In this document: piece after piece, positions 1 to 11,556 of the stretch
How positions within the stretch are numbered: the stretch's first letter is position 1
How the letters are laid out: each line of letters starts with the position of its first letter
Assembly (NCBI GenBank): GCA_001599915.1
Contig: BCIG01000034.1
Span: 1-64,000, forward strand
Length of the DNA: 64,000 nt
Direction: 5' to 3'
DNA from: Symbiotaphrina buchneri
Lineage: Eukaryota; Ascomycota; Symbiotaphrinales; Symbiotaphrinaceae
The notes under the pieces: model-generated
Seen by the model: only the letters and a program-made list of their open reading frames with translations
Databases searched by the model: none
Told to the model about the DNA's origin: nothing
Translations under genes and position numbers: made by a program

Positions 1-683
1 CTCCCTTACCGAATTCTCGGGGAAAAAAAGTTGGCTCTGGCTCGCTGCTGCTCTCGTCTCCGTTGCTCTTGCTCTTGCTTTGCCGCCCTCGGCCAAAACC
101 TCCGAGTTTCCAATTTCCCGCTCAGATTCCGCTCAGACCCCTGGGAACTCCGTAGTCGATCGGATGGATTAAATCTAATAATACATTTCTGTACTATTGC
201 CCGGTTTCCTCCCACCTTCTGGGTTACCTCATTGCCAGTCATCAGCATCTGTCTTCTCCCCTTTCTTTCTCTCGCTCTTTTTCTCTCTCTCTCTCTCTCT
301 CTTGTCCGTGGTCATTCGCTGTGCGATTTCGCGGTGCCTGTCGCTGTCATCTGTCAATCCCAAGGTGCAGGTAGTGCCCACTGTGCCAAGTGCGGCAGTT
401 GCAATCTTCGGCTAAAGGAGGCAAAGCGCCCGAAGGAAACGCCCCGTCATCATTGGCTCCACCCGCACCGGCCCTTGTTTCAGTCTCGTTGCCCTGGTCG
501 CTCCTCTTGTTTACGGGCGGGAATCTGGGGCAGCCAAGAAATCAATCATTCTTGATCCACTACGGACGGCAAGAACGAGACGCCTCGACCCGTCTATGCA
601 TTCTTCACATTCCTTAGCACACGCGCTCTCCACCACACCGCCATACCGCATCTCTCGAGTATCTCCGCCTGTCGCGCTGCTTC
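1..683 (+). promoter_or_regulatory. Upstream/leader region of the glucanase gene
   Basis: No convincing gene. The stretch is rich in pyrimidine runs typical of filamentous-fungal leaders, with a (CT)n microsatellite at about 282-302. Open frames on both strands here have no recognisable protein features and overlap each other. I read it as promoter plus 5' leader of the gene starting at 684. Confidence 0.45.
282..302. repeat. (CT)10 microsatellite
   Basis: About ten CT dinucleotides in a row inside a longer pyrimidine tract, roughly 380 bp upstream of the glucanase start. CT-rich blocks are common around transcription starts in Aspergillus-type promoters. Confidence 0.9.
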
Positions 684-2786
684 ATGGCTCGCCCGAAGCG
701 CGGCCAGGCTGCCCGTCGGGACAGGGCGCATAGTACGCCACGAGAGTCGGGCAGCGAAGAGAAGGTTACCACCGGACAACGTGGGAAGGCTTCGCGGAGC
801 CCAGAGAAAAGGGCGAACGCGATCGCGTCATCGTCGACAAGTAGCCAGATCCTCTCCCAGGAATCGCTAGCGAAATTGAATGCCGAAAATGAGAAGACGG
901 CGTCGAGTGAGAGGGTGGGACATGGTGCAAGGGACAAGGTCGCTGCTGGCCGCGTGAATAAGGAGAAGAGAGAGCACAAGAGCAGAAAACGGCGTGTAGT
1001 GTCTGGTGGTGTCTTGGAGTCAGGTGGTGGTGCTGGTGGTCGAGGAGCGAAAGCACGCAGAGCGAACGGAAAGAGGAGGTATGGACTACTATGCTGTAAG
1101 AGTCGTACCCGTACCGTCAGATATAGGAGCACAAAATGCTAATCGGACATCTCAGGGCTCACTCTGCTCATCGTTGTTCTTCTGCTGGTCATTTTAATAC
1201 CGGTCGGGGTCTTGGTGATTGGGAAGAAGAATAAGTCATCTTCTGGGTCCACGACCAGCGCCGCCGCTTCATCAACCGGCAGCTCCGGTCCTAGCGTTTC
1301 TAATGCGGATGTTCCTGTATGTTCTGTGCGTGTCGGGTCATCCAGAAGCTGTGCTAATGCTTCGGTTATTGTAGATCGCCGCCCGAGGGTCGATCCTGGA
1401 CCCAATGACCTGGTATACTGTGCAGGATTTCAACACTACTTATACCAATGATACCGTCGGTGGCCTGCCCGTCATGGGCCTGAACTCTACCTGGGATGAT
1501 ACGACGAAGGCGAATGACAATGTCCCAGCATTGAACCAGGCATGGCAGTACGGGACAACCCCGATTCGAGGCGTCAATGTAGGTGGATGGCTATCTGTAG
1601 AGCCTTTCATCACCCCTTCGCTCTTCGACAGCTACGACTCAGCTCTTGGCATTGTTGATGAATGGACATTGACCTCACACCTGGGGCCCACCGCCGCGGC
1701 CACAACGTTGGAAAAGCACTACGCGACTTTTGTGACGAAAGAAACCTTCCAGGATATCCAAGCTGCGGGCTTCGACCATGTCCGCATTCCCTACTCCTAT
1801 TGGGCTATCACAACATATGATGACGATCCATATGTGCCAAAGATCTCCTGGCGCTACCTCCTAAGAGGTATCGAGTACGCTCGACAATGCGGCCTGAGGG
1901 TGAACCTTGATCTCCACGCGGTACCCGGGAGTCAGAATGGATGGAATCACAGCGGCCGACAGGGCACCATTGGCTGGCTGAACGGTACGGACGGTGACTT
2001 GAATGCTCAGAGATCTCTCGATATCATCAACCAGGTCTCTCAGTTCTTTGCCCAGGAACGCTACAAGAATATCGTCTCGATCTATGGCTTGGTCAATGAG
2101 CCCAGGATGACTGCTTTACCTCTTGACTCGGTCTTGAACTGGACCACAAGTGCTCATAATATCATCCGGCAGAATGGCGTGACTGCACACATTGCCTTCG
2201 GCGATGGTTTCCTAGGTCTGGCCGAATGGCAAGGGAAGTTGCAGAGCCTGGACGGCATGGTGTTGGACGCCCACCAATACGTCATCTTCAATACTGCTCA
2301 GATCGCGTATAACCATCAGAACAAGATCCAGTTCGCTTGCTCGGGCTGGACCGCTCAAACAAACCAGAGCATGAACACTGCAACGGGGTATGGCAAGCTC
2401 CGATCCAAACAAGAAGCCAGCTAACCCATCATAGATTTGGCCCCACTATCTGTGGTGAATGGTCCCAAGCAGATACCGATTGTGCACAGTATCTCAATAA
2501 TGTAAATGTCGGCTCTCGATGGACCGGAACAATGGACACCGACGATCCCACGACACAGGTGTTGTCGCCTTGCTGTCCTGCAAATAGCGGAACATGCGAA
2601 TGTGACGATGCAAACGCCGATCCGTCCCAATACTCAACAGTCTATAAACAATGGCTGCAGATGTTTGCAGAAGCGCAGATGACCAGCTTCGAGTATGGCT
2701 GGGGGTGGTTCTATTGGACCTGGGAGACAGAGTCAGCGGTCCAGTGGAGCTGGAAGTTGGGTCTCGCGGCAGGTATATTACCGTAA
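684..2786 (+). CDS. exgD: ExgD-like membrane-bound exo-1,3-beta-glucanase (GH5), premature stop
   Basis: A glycoside hydrolase family 5 enzyme that trims beta-1,3-glucan at the cell surface. Inferred exons are 684-1095, 1156-1316, 1375-2387 and 2435-2786; phases match at every junction and give 645 aa. A basic cytoplasmic N-terminus of about 137 residues is followed by one hydrophobic anchor (residues about 138-160, LLIVVLLLVILIPVGVLVI), the type II membrane layout of Aspergillus ExgD. The catalytic domain carries RGVNVGGW, the acid/base Glu in GLVNEPRM and the nucleophile Glu in ICGEWSQADTDC. The cytoplasmic tail looks shorter than in described ExgD proteins, so an upstream start is possible, but the 684 ATG has no clear competitor. 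Oddity: the frame stops at TAA 2784-2786, while the same frame continues with a family-like tail for 25 codons to TGA at 2862-2864. The family call is firm; the exact end is not. Confidence 0.88.
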
Positions 2787-2864
2787 AAGGCCTACCAACG
2801 TGACTTCAATTGCTCGCAGACAGTTCCGGACTACAGCAGTTCTGGCCTGCCGGAGAACTATTGA

Positions 2865-3691
2865 TACTTACCCTTATGCGAGATTTATATTGCTGGAGCG
2901 TTGGCTGTGCTGCACTTGCTTATTAGCTTATACCACTCATTGCATGCAGGACGAACTGCTGGAGTTACGGTTGATTTTTCAAGCACATAGACTGATGTGC
3001 ATAGTAGCGGCTGACCCGAGTGGACGGCGTATCTGGCGCCAGATGACCGGCGGATATGACATGAAGAGGCCCGTCTGGGTCATGGCATGCCGGGAAGGAA
3101 TTGTGCACAGGAATGGATGTGTGAAAAGGGGCATGTTAGCAACAGCGGTGCATAAGCATCTTATACCTTACCACTAGAGTTCCTTCACAGGAACCTACCT
3201 TACATTAGGATTATCCCAGCAACCTTGTTCGCAGTCCGCCTGACCTGACCTGACATCCGTGACGCCTGGCGCGTGATGGGATCCGTGAATTGCAGCTCTT
3301 TTGTGCTTGAGTCCGAGGAAGAAGATGCTAACCCGCTCTATTGAACGGAGGGCAACTTGGACTTGGGATTCACTGTTGTTGGGCGGCTATAAATCCCATG
3401 ACCCCATGACCCTCTCACTTGATTCCTCTCAACACCTTCGACCTCATTTCATCCTAACTGCAAGGCAGTCAGACCATACTGCTGATGCAGAAAGACGAAT
3501 CCCAGTCCATCGGATCTTCCTCATTCCACACCTGAGTGACAACTTCCAGGAGAGAATAGGGGGAATCGATTGCACTTTCGGTGTGCACATAGATAGGAGC
3601 CAGGTTTGTAGCCTCGACGACGCCGTGGTCGATTCCAAAACCAAAGTAACCAATATCCGTGCGAACACGGTAGTACCACAGATCGCTCTCA
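2865..3691. other. Intergenic, with TATA-like box
   Basis: Presumed 3' region of the glucanase and promoter of the small gene at 3692. It holds a TATAAAT box at about 3388-3394 followed by a CT-rich stretch near 3410-3460. Short open frames exist on both strands (for example 3469-3705 on the minus strand), but none shows a motif or a matching exon partner. Confidence 0.4.
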
Positions 3692-4095
3692 ATGTCGACC
3701 AACAAGTTCTATGTTCAGCCTCAGGAGAATGCTCAGTCTCCGTACTGGACTGAAGAACAAAAAGCATTCGTTCTGCACCTTGACGAGCGTCACGCAACAA
3801 CGGACGAAATCTACCGCAACTTCGAGCAGCAATTCGGTTTCTGGCGCAGCTGGTTCGCCGTGAAAAGCCGCATCATGAAGTTGAAGAAATGCTGGACGAG
3901 TCCATGCGCTACCCTTGGGCCAGGCCAGGCTTCCTTGACGAATTGCCGATACGCAGAAGGAATTCACTGCCTCCCGCCGAAGGCAAGCAGAGATCGATCC
4001 AGGAAGCAAGACAGAGAGCGATTGAGCAGAAGAAGAAGTGGAGAAACGCCCTTGTCAGTGGACTGGATCCTGTTGGAGAACTGATCGCACAGTGA
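3692..4095 (+). CDS. Small hypothetical protein with frame discontinuity
   Basis: I do not recognise a family. The frame opening at 3692 begins MSTNKFYVQ and encodes a compact, Trp/Phe-rich, helix-turn-helix-like segment (YWTEEQKAF through FWRSWFAVKSRIMKLK, about residues 18-66). After about base 3880 the protein-like signal moves to the next frame, which reads MLDESMRYPW and then a Lys/Arg/Gln-rich helix to LIAQ and a stop at 4093-4095. A weak 44-nt intron (GTTTCT at about 3837 to ATGAAG at about 3880) would join the frames but would remove the helix; a single-base frameshift is the alternative. A GTGAGT donor at 4092 with an acceptor at 4152 could add a short last exon. Possible DNA-binding role is only a guess from shape. 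Confidence 0.35.
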
Positions 4096-4199
4096 GTCCC
4101 GCCGCTGTTCCTGTTGGAAACTGTTAACTGACGAGATAAATGAAGGGAGCAGATGCTGCGCGCGAGCGTCCACCCGGGAGGGCTCAAAGGACTGGCTTT

Positions 4200-4896
4200 C
4201 CCGGCGTTTGGCGATCCTTTGGGCCCAGTGCTAGAACCGGCGACCGCTGGGAAATCCGGGGAGCGTCCCCTTCAACCGATGGGCATGCAGACATGGATCG
4301 AAGGACTTCCGGTCCCGCACGTTCCAAGCTTGCACACCGAGATGGTGACCAATCCATATCATTCGCTTTGGAGGGAAGGGCCTCGTGGGCCAGACCCGGC
4401 TCCACATTGACAGTGCAGCATCCCGGGGTTCGCGTCGTGCCAGCACAAGGCTCATCATATTCTCTCAGATCAATCCCCCTTGACAGCGCGGCCATGGAGT
4501 ACCTCCAGTCTCTTTGAATTTCCTTCTTCATGCGGGTACCGTGTGTCCTTCTCATTTTCATTTGTAATCAGATTCACGTGGCATTCAGCCTCGGCGTTTC
4601 CGGCTTTCACTAGTTTACGTATTCCCAGCGATGCTGATGGTCAAGAAAATGGAAATGGTATTCCTTCAATTGAATTGAGAATGAAACGTGATTAAAATAG
4701 TATTAAGCTCGTGATAAATGATTGACAGCACATTGAACAAAGCCGAACATATCTGGAACGCGGCAGCTTGTGGGGTATAGGGGTATCAATGACAAAATAT
4801 GAGACAAAATTGGACAGGTTCTTTCCCACAACGTCAGTCGCCCAGAGAACACAGCTGAAGGAAGCACTTCAGCTGCGCATGCTTGCCGGGATCCCT
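4200..4896. other. Intergenic, no supported gene
   Basis: Overlapping open frames on both strands (for example 4140-4517 plus, 4184-4561 minus) mirror each other and show no motif. The part after about 4560 is more AT-rich and probably holds the 3' ends of the flanking convergent units. Confidence 0.35.
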
Positions 4897-5396
4897 CTAG
4901 GGCTGGGGAGCCTTAGGGGGTCCATCGACAACATCAGTAGAAGGGGCTGCAGTTTCGGCCGGCTTCGGTTCAGCCGGAGTCTCGGCGGGAGGGGNGGGCA
5001 CCTCTGCGCGTATGGCTCAGTATATATAAATATAAAGGAAAGACGAGATGGATATCTAGGAATTTCCGAGTCGTACCGGTGGCATCAGCGACGGGCTCAG
5101 CAGCCGAAGGAGTGGGCTCGGCTGGATTGGCAGCCGCTGTTCAGCAACACACCCATGAGTCAGCATGTTCTCCTTTTCCCCTTCCAATGTGCCATGGGCC
5201 AACAATGCAGAGCACCGAATGGAATGTTTTGTTCGAATTGCTCACCAGTAGTGGTCGGCTCAGCGGCCGTCGCAGTCGCAGTAGGGGCCTCAGAAGGGCC
5301 AGTTGTCGTAGACGCGGCAGCCTTCTTCTCCTCCGGCTTCTTGTCTTTCTTCAGGAGCTTTTTGAAGATGCTCTTGATTCTGTCGGTCGCATCCAT
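4897..5396 (-). CDS. Small Lys/Ala/Pro/Glu-rich protein, three exons
   Basis: Unknown function. Exons 5396-5246, 5136-5077 and 5003-4897 use clean donors (GTGAGC, GTACGA) and CAG acceptors, with phases that agree, and give 105 aa. The N-terminus is a basic amphipathic helix (MDATDRIKSIFKKLLKKDKK); the rest is disordered and rich in Ala, Pro, Glu and Thr, with repeats of the type AEPTPSAAEP and TPAEPKPAET, ending PPKAPQP. A basic helix followed by an acidic/proline tail suggests membrane- or partner-binding, but this is inference. The base at 4995 is N, so one residue in exon 3 cannot be read. The start at 5396 is preferred over an in-frame ATG at 5423 because the helix begins there. Confidence 0.6.
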
Positions 5397-6481
5397 GGCT
5401 GCAGCGCATCGTCCAGTTAGCAAAGGCTAACTGATCTTGTAACATGCGACGACGAGACAGATCTTTGGTCTCCAGCAGCGAGCAACCTGTCCCTGTGTCC
5501 TTGGAGTGAAAGAGCAAAAGGAACAATGCACTCACGAACTCCAGGCATGTTGATAAGGGCTCAAGCAGAGGACACTGAGATATCTGAGTGATGCTTCGGA
5601 TCTGCACCCACCACTAATCAAGACAGATTTCTTGGAGAGAAGAAGCTCAATGCTTTGACTTATAACAAAATAAAGATCCGGCTGAGTTTGGCAGAGCAGG
5701 GGTGGGATATCGGTCCTTTATTTATTATTATTGTCACTATCGTTTATGATACGGGACCGGCCATTAATATTCCTCATTCATATATCGGGTCATTTACTAA
5801 TTATAACAAAGGGCGCATCTTACTACCTTCTTGGCGGGCTTGTCGCGTGATCGCTCCCCCCCTATCTGCCTGGCACATTCTTAAAAATTCCACGAGGTAC
5901 AGAGTGTGGTACGGCTCAGTTATCCGTTGGATTAATTCCCCGATGTTCCGCTATCTAATCGCATCCCTCCCTATCTTGTCCCAAATAGTACTCGAGTACC
6001 GTACTTGTCCTTTTCTCCACCACCCCACAGACGTGGACTTCCCTATCGCGCCCGTCCAGATTCTCAGACGGATAACTTACAGAGCGTGTTTGACTCCAGC
6101 CCCCTAGCCGCGCCCGTTGATTTCCTGCAAGAGTACGTGATACCATACCGTCAGGAGAGCACCCCGCATTTGGAACGTGTACGAAGATCAGCACACGTAC
6201 ACCTCCATCAGTTCCATCCGGTGGCTCCTCGGTATTGTCTGTGCGCTTGACCCGGTTGTGTGACACCGGTTTCCAGCGGAAGTCAAATTCTTTATATGGA
6301 CCATTTACTTTTCCTTTTCAAGGCTGCTTTCCCCACAAACTCCCAGAGGCCATAATTGCACAGCCCTGGGTCGTAATCCACGTCACAGCAGAATGACCGA
6401 TCCAATGCCATAGCCCCATTTGTAGAACCTTCGAGGCTGCTTGACCATAAACTGTCCAGATGTCGGCATTTTGCAAAGACC
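5397..6481. other. Gene-poor intergenic region
   Basis: About 1.1 kb between the start of the small protein gene and the end of the PTPA gene, both on the minus strand. It includes an AT-rich patch (about 5650-5820). No frame with motifs, splice partners or codon regularity was found on either strand. Confidence 0.4.
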
Positions 6482-8021
6482 TTACCGCACCGGACGCCCG
6501 TTGTTCGGCTGATCTTTCGGCCATGAGGCTGTAGGAACAGCTTTAGACGCGTCGCTAGCCCATGGCGCCCTGGTAGGCGGCATGTTTCGAGCTGTGGACA
6601 TAGCTGCGGACGGCACATGGCCGCTAAGTACTACATTTGCCGTCCTTGACTGTGAAGTTGTTGGCTTTGCCCACGGCGCGGCAGCTCCAACTGAAGGAGC
6701 CGTGGCGGGCTCAACGGCCCATGGAGCTCTCATCGTGTCCGAAAGACGCGCATCCGAACCACTTGGCCCCGCCGGCTGCTGCGATGCATGAGCGGAGACC
6801 GGTGGAGGAATCGCGTGAGGATCACGTTCCCAGCTGAAGAGGGAGCCAAACGGGAAGTGCTGAACAACCGGAAACTTGGACAAGACTTCGGCATTGTACA
6901 TCTTCAACATCCCCTTGATGTGGTGTCAACATTCGACATGAACGAAGATGTCAACGGCCATCTCACCTTATAAATCTTGGCCCATCCTGTAGGAACACCA
7001 CTAATATCATACAGGATGGGGCTGTGCTCCCAAAATGGCCCCTTTTTGACATCATAGATGAATCCAATGGCTCCAAAATACAGATTACGGGACCTCTCTC
7101 TCTCGACCACGTTCGATTTTGTCACTCCTCCCGGAGCGGGAGCGCCATCGACAGAACCCTCAGTAGGAATAGAGTCGGTGCTTCTGATAGGGGCAGCGAG
7201 TTGCGCAGAGCCAAAGATATACGGCAAGAAACAGTGATCGTCTAGACCCCATACTCCGTGAGAACCAGCGGGTTCAAGGGTGTAAACTTTGATAAGGCGA
7301 CGGACGAGCTCAAAGTAGCTGTAACTTGGTTAACCCAGATCCGAAAGTAGGCAGGATAAGAGAGGATGTACGGATGCAAGATGCCGAGGACAATTCTTCT
7401 GCTCTCCATGTCTTGACTTGATGCGTCGAACCCACCAAGCATCCATAAACATCCTAAGAATGCAAGAAAGCTCAGTTCATGACCCGTACCATAATCCAGT
7501 CTCTGCGGGCTGCCAAAGCTGCCGCTCAAATATTCCAAAAGCTCATCGATTGCCTCCTCGGCCCCAGTCTCAACATGGCCAAATTTAAGTATGCGTTCTT
7601 CGACATGCTCATGAAGGAGCGCCTTTGCTCGGCTTTGCATTATCTGGTGCCATTTACGAAAGCTAATATTGCCAAATCGACGCGGACCAGTATCTGGAGG
7701 TGCTTCGTCTATGATATCTCCAAGTTTCTTCAACAACATCTTAAGCTCGTCGATAGTCTTGGTGTAAGTGACACTCGGAGTACCGAGCTCCCAGGTCTGT
7801 ATGCGCTCAGCGCCGTCGCTGCTGGCAGGAACATGTCGAGGGAACATGGCTATGTTCAGTTGTAATATAAATGTCATTATATTGCCGTAGGCTTTTGATA
7901 CAAGGAATGGAGAGACATCTCTGCCCTCATGTATCTTCTTTGACGGTTTAATGAATGTATGAGGTTGGTCAGGATCTAGAACTTGCAGAAAAGCTATACT
8001 GGAGCCGCCTGACGTTGCCAT
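6482..8021 (-). CDS. rrd1: Serine/threonine phosphatase 2A activator (PTPA), Rrd1 type
   Basis: A peptidyl-prolyl isomerase that activates PP2A-type phosphatases. Exons 8021-7372, 7318-6967 and 6913-6482 give 477 aa. Family hallmarks are present: [12 protein letters not shown] near the N-terminus, [21 protein letters not shown], then across the first intron [20 protein letters not shown], and [18 protein letters not shown] Ser/Ala/Pro-rich tail of about 130 residues follows, as in Rrd1 rather than the shorter Rrd2. The start chosen is MATSGGSS at 8021; the frame stays open upstream, but that extension looks unlike the family. Intron donors are GTACAT and GTGAGA with CAG/AAG acceptors. The gene diverges from the nuclear protein gene starting at 8378, so the 356-bp gap is a shared promoter region. 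Confidence 0.9.
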
Positions 8022-8346
8022 GATGGCTGGTGATCCACGGCAGATTGAGAGCTTGACCAACACGCGGGGCAGTGGATGATGAGCGAGCCCTTCATTCCAA
8101 GGGTTGAAAAAAGTCGGACAAGACGGGATGTCATGGCGAGATGGTTTATCTTTACGATCAATGATGAATGTTGAAAGCTTGGGCCACCGTCCGTCCGCCG
8201 GCAACAAGCGAGAGGTGTGGGGGAGCTCTTTGTTTGCTGTCCCAACCGCGCCGACTCCTGCGCGTCGGTGGCAGCTTCTGCTAACCTGAAGTCTTGCGTC
8301 TCTATAGTCCTGCAGGTTTCACAGTGCAACTTGGAAGTCTCGGCCC

Positions 8347-8353
8347 TATATAA
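8347..8353 (+). promoter_or_regulatory. TATA-like box close to the SANT gene start
   Basis: TATATAA lies only about 25 bases before the ATG at 8378. If it is used, the leader would be almost absent, so either the box is not functional or translation begins at a later ATG. Seen directly; function is inferred. Confidence 0.3.
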
Positions 8354-8377
8354 GGCAGTTCTTTGTTCCTTCTAGTT

Positions 8378-10653
8378 ATGGCAAGGAAATCTGGCATTCC
8401 TACGACACCACAGAAGCGGCGTCCCGTCGCCCACGGACGCGACCCACCGAACTCGGCGCCTGTTATTGTGAAACGAGATGTCGTCCGCAGGCGGCACACT
8501 GCAGCGAGCGTAATAGAGGGTAGGTCTACTACCACTTCAATCTTTAACAATGCCATTGCTCATGAGCGTGAATTGAAAGCAGCGCCCAATTCCTTCAAGA
8601 AGACGCAGCGTGGACGAACTTCTCCAATGGGAGCCGCAACCTCGAAAATAGGGGCTATGCCCAGCGAGAATGCCATAGATGGTGGGCTTGACGGCACAGC
8701 AGAGGTGGCGCCAGAAGTAACAGAACGGGAGGAATCGCCTTCCGACCACCAAGAACATGTTCCGAAGCTGAAACGTCCGACCCATATCTTCAGCAACATG
8801 AGTGAACGCAGGAAGACTTCCAGGCAAGATGTATATGAGCTTGGAGCAGATGATGGATTGCCAAACGGCAAAACGAAAAAAGGTGGGATGGCGAAAGCTT
8901 CCGTGGATCTTCCAAAAAGGGGCCGGCGGAGTCAGCGAACACGTGCTTCTAAGATACCCGCGAGTTCGAATGGCCAGGAAGGCAGCAATCCACTGAAGGG
9001 AGATCAAGAACAGGGTGTGGCTCAACAGCGTCCCAGAAGAGGACGCCCTCCGAAACGGCAAGCCGCCGTGGCAGAAGGAGTTGAAGACGACGAGTCGAGA
9101 GGACATAACTCCAGGTCGAGGATTTCAAAGAAGCGAAAGGCCTCGCAAGATGACAATGAAGTGCTTGCCAATGCGGTGTCGAATCCTCCAAAACAAAGGA
9201 AAATCTCGACTCGGAAAGCTCCTAGACCTCAACCAGATCCTGCCGCAGAGCTTGCCGAAGCAACAGGCGTCAATGGCGTGGCAACCAGCGATAGAGGCAC
9301 TGCTACCAAGGACGGAAGGGTATCACATATTCCCGAGACCGGTCTTGAAATCTCCTCTCTCAATGGTTCAGAAGAAGACATGGAAAGGCGAACAGAGCTA
9401 GAAAGGGAGAGAGAAGATCAAGAACAGGAAGGAGAAGAGGGTCTGGGGCCTTCTGAAGATGATCGAGCGGATTTCTTTGGAGCCAGAGGCGCTTTGACCG
9501 GTGCCGTACAACAAATACAAGAGATCCGTAAGCTGAGGAATGATAATGAGCTTACATTGCACACAAAATTTATGTCGAATCTGTCAAAGCGTGCAAAGGA
9601 AGCAAGGAAGACTTTCAAGGAGCTAATTGCTACGGCCATTGACGGGGAAGAGCTTTCTGCGGAGCTGCCCGACCCTCTCAGACACCAGCTGAACAAGATT
9701 GCGGACACCGTCCGTTCTATGGAGCCCGAGAACACTCCTACAAAGAAATCCGAAGCAAGCCAGGATCTTCACTCTTATGTCATACCATCACTTGTACTCC
9801 TTGTCCAGAGCGCTGTCGACTTCTATTCGATGGTGCCACCAGGGAAAGAATTGGCTTTGCTTCAAGACGCAGAGGAACTTCTGGAATTCGTTCAGGAGGC
9901 AGCTCAAAAAGCGGCAACCTCTTACCCCCAGCCAAGACCTCAGAGAGGGTTACGGACGCGTGTCAAGAAGGTGCATGGTTATCTCAAGAAAATGACGGAG
10001 CAAATATCGAAGCAGCTAACGGAGTACAAACATTCTGCCGAACTGGAAAAAAGCGGAAGGGAGGGTAGAGCGAGAAAATTGAAGGAAATGAGAGCAATGA
10101 GGGAACAAATGCGCAGAGATTACGAAGCAGACCAGCGATTGCTCAAGGAAAATTTCCGCCGTCGACGTATCAGAAGCGACAGCCCCGAATCAGTTAATGG
10201 CTCCCCCAATTTAGGCGAGCTAGGCAGAGAAGGGGCTTACAGGGACATGTCTTTAGAACGGCTCGATATGTCTGACGAGGCTGGGGAGACGGACACATAT
10301 GCGGACTACAAAGGATTTCGCGCCCAGGACAATATCAACCATCGCAAGGCTCCTAAAGAATGGGATGATGAGGAGATCAAGTGGCTAGTGGAGGGACTCA
10401 AAAGGTTTCAAGGTAAGTCCGAGTTGGAAAGATGGTATGTCTTTGCTAAGGTCGATTGCTCCCGGCAGGGCCAGATCGATACCCCCAAATAATGCGAACT
10501 TATGGTGCTCCTGGTCAAGCGCTTGAAAAGAGGAATTGGGATGAAGTATTTCAGAAAGCGAAGGATATCAGAGCCGAGCTGGAAACCTATTTCGACAGCC
10601 ATCCTGAGGATGGGTCGCTGCAGACACAGTACCCCTTCTTATTAAGCGTGTGA
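8378..10653 (+). CDS. AT-hook / SANT (Myb-like) nuclear protein
   Basis: Two exons, 8378-10412 and 10469-10653 (donor GTAAGT, acceptor CAG), give 739 aa. The first 300 residues are basic, disordered and lysine/arginine-rich, with an AT-hook core (RRGRPPKRQ, about residue 220) and several bipartite nuclear-localisation-like clusters. The middle (about 365-590) is helical with an acidic stretch and a charged coiled coil. The C-terminus is a SANT/Myb-like helix bundle (EWDDEEIKWLVEGLKRFQ GPDRYP..., then WDEVFQKAKDIRAELE) that is split by the intron, so both exons are needed. The layout suggests a chromatin or telomere/centromere DNA-binding protein, but I cannot assign an ortholog. Convincing as a gene; function inferred from domains only. 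Confidence 0.8.
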
Positions 10654-11556
10654 CCGGGCGATGCGATGTCTGGCGGTTGAAGGGGTTGTTGTTACATCTT
10701 TTAGACAGTCTCAGGCCTGGGACGAATGACTTGCTGCAAATGTCTCGCTACGAGAGGATGGGGGGTTGGTGGAAGAGGAGCAAACTACGGAGCTGGCATA
10801 ATGTGATATGATTTGCTTATGGCCAGCAAGAAGTCTTTTACCTTAAGAAGTACGTTGAAGTTCGATGTGTTGTCCGTCCCAGATGAAGAACTAAGTCGAG
10901 CGGTGAAGGGAAGAAATTAAGCTCATAGACTTCCCGGTGGGGCGGCCCCTAAGGCCACGCCAAGTCGCCAACCAAGCCTTCAGACTGTTGCAGTGCGCGT
11001 GTTTAAGTCGGATTCGGCAGTAGCGCCTGCCAGCGACCCACAGACACGCAGACACGCAGACACACAGACCGGCACTTTCCCTCAGTGCTGTGACCTGTCG
11101 CCAACGCGCCTTCCCGTCCAGGGGTCGTCCCTGAACAGAATCAACTGGGACTGACTGACTGACTGACTGCCCTGCGCACTGCATCAAAGCCAGCCCAGCT
11201 CCCACCTTTATTTCCCTCCCCTCCGCATCACACCCAGATTCTGCACTCTCCCGCATCTCCCGCTCTGTTTACGAGCTTTAACAACCTGTCCACCAAGCCA
11301 TCCGAAACTCCCATATAACGTCCAATCTGCTGTTCTTCCCGCCCTCCACGTAGCCCGCTGCTAGAAAACGCGCCGCTACCTCAGGAAAGGTAAGCCTGTC
11401 ATCCTTCTTGCTTGTTTTGAGAAAATGGATCGCGTCTGACACCAATGTGCTGCACAGCATCGTCGCTGCTGCAAAGCTTAGACGAAAGTTTAGACGACCG
11501 CCTCCGAACGCCGATCAGAAAGTACCTAATATCGGTAACTGAGAAGGAGCGTAGTC
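10654..11556 (+). promoter_or_regulatory. 3' region, then promoter/leader of the coiled-coil gene
   Basis: No gene supported. The right half is CT-rich and carries simple repeats: CAGACACG-type units at about 11041-11069 and five GACT units at about 11149-11169. A possible leader intron (GTAAGC near 11390 to CAG near 11458) precedes the ATG at 11557. This looks like a long 5' leader. Confidence 0.4.
11149..11169. repeat. (GACT)5 tetranucleotide repeat
   Basis: Five consecutive GACT units in the upstream region of the coiled-coil gene, next to a short imperfect array of CAGACACG units at 11041-11069. Read directly. Confidence 0.85.

Noticed and set aside
31-555. Long plus-strand open frame before the glucanase
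   Set aside because: Pyrimidine-tract translation (Ser/Leu/Arg-rich), overlaps other frames, no motif.
3469-3705. Minus-strand frame with Tyr/Asp-rich, somewhat protein-like sequence
   Set aside because: No start context, no splice partner and no family; lies in the presumed leader of the plus-strand small gene.
4768-5430. Plus-strand 220-codon frame
   Set aside because: Complement of the three-exon minus-strand gene, whose splice sites and phases agree.
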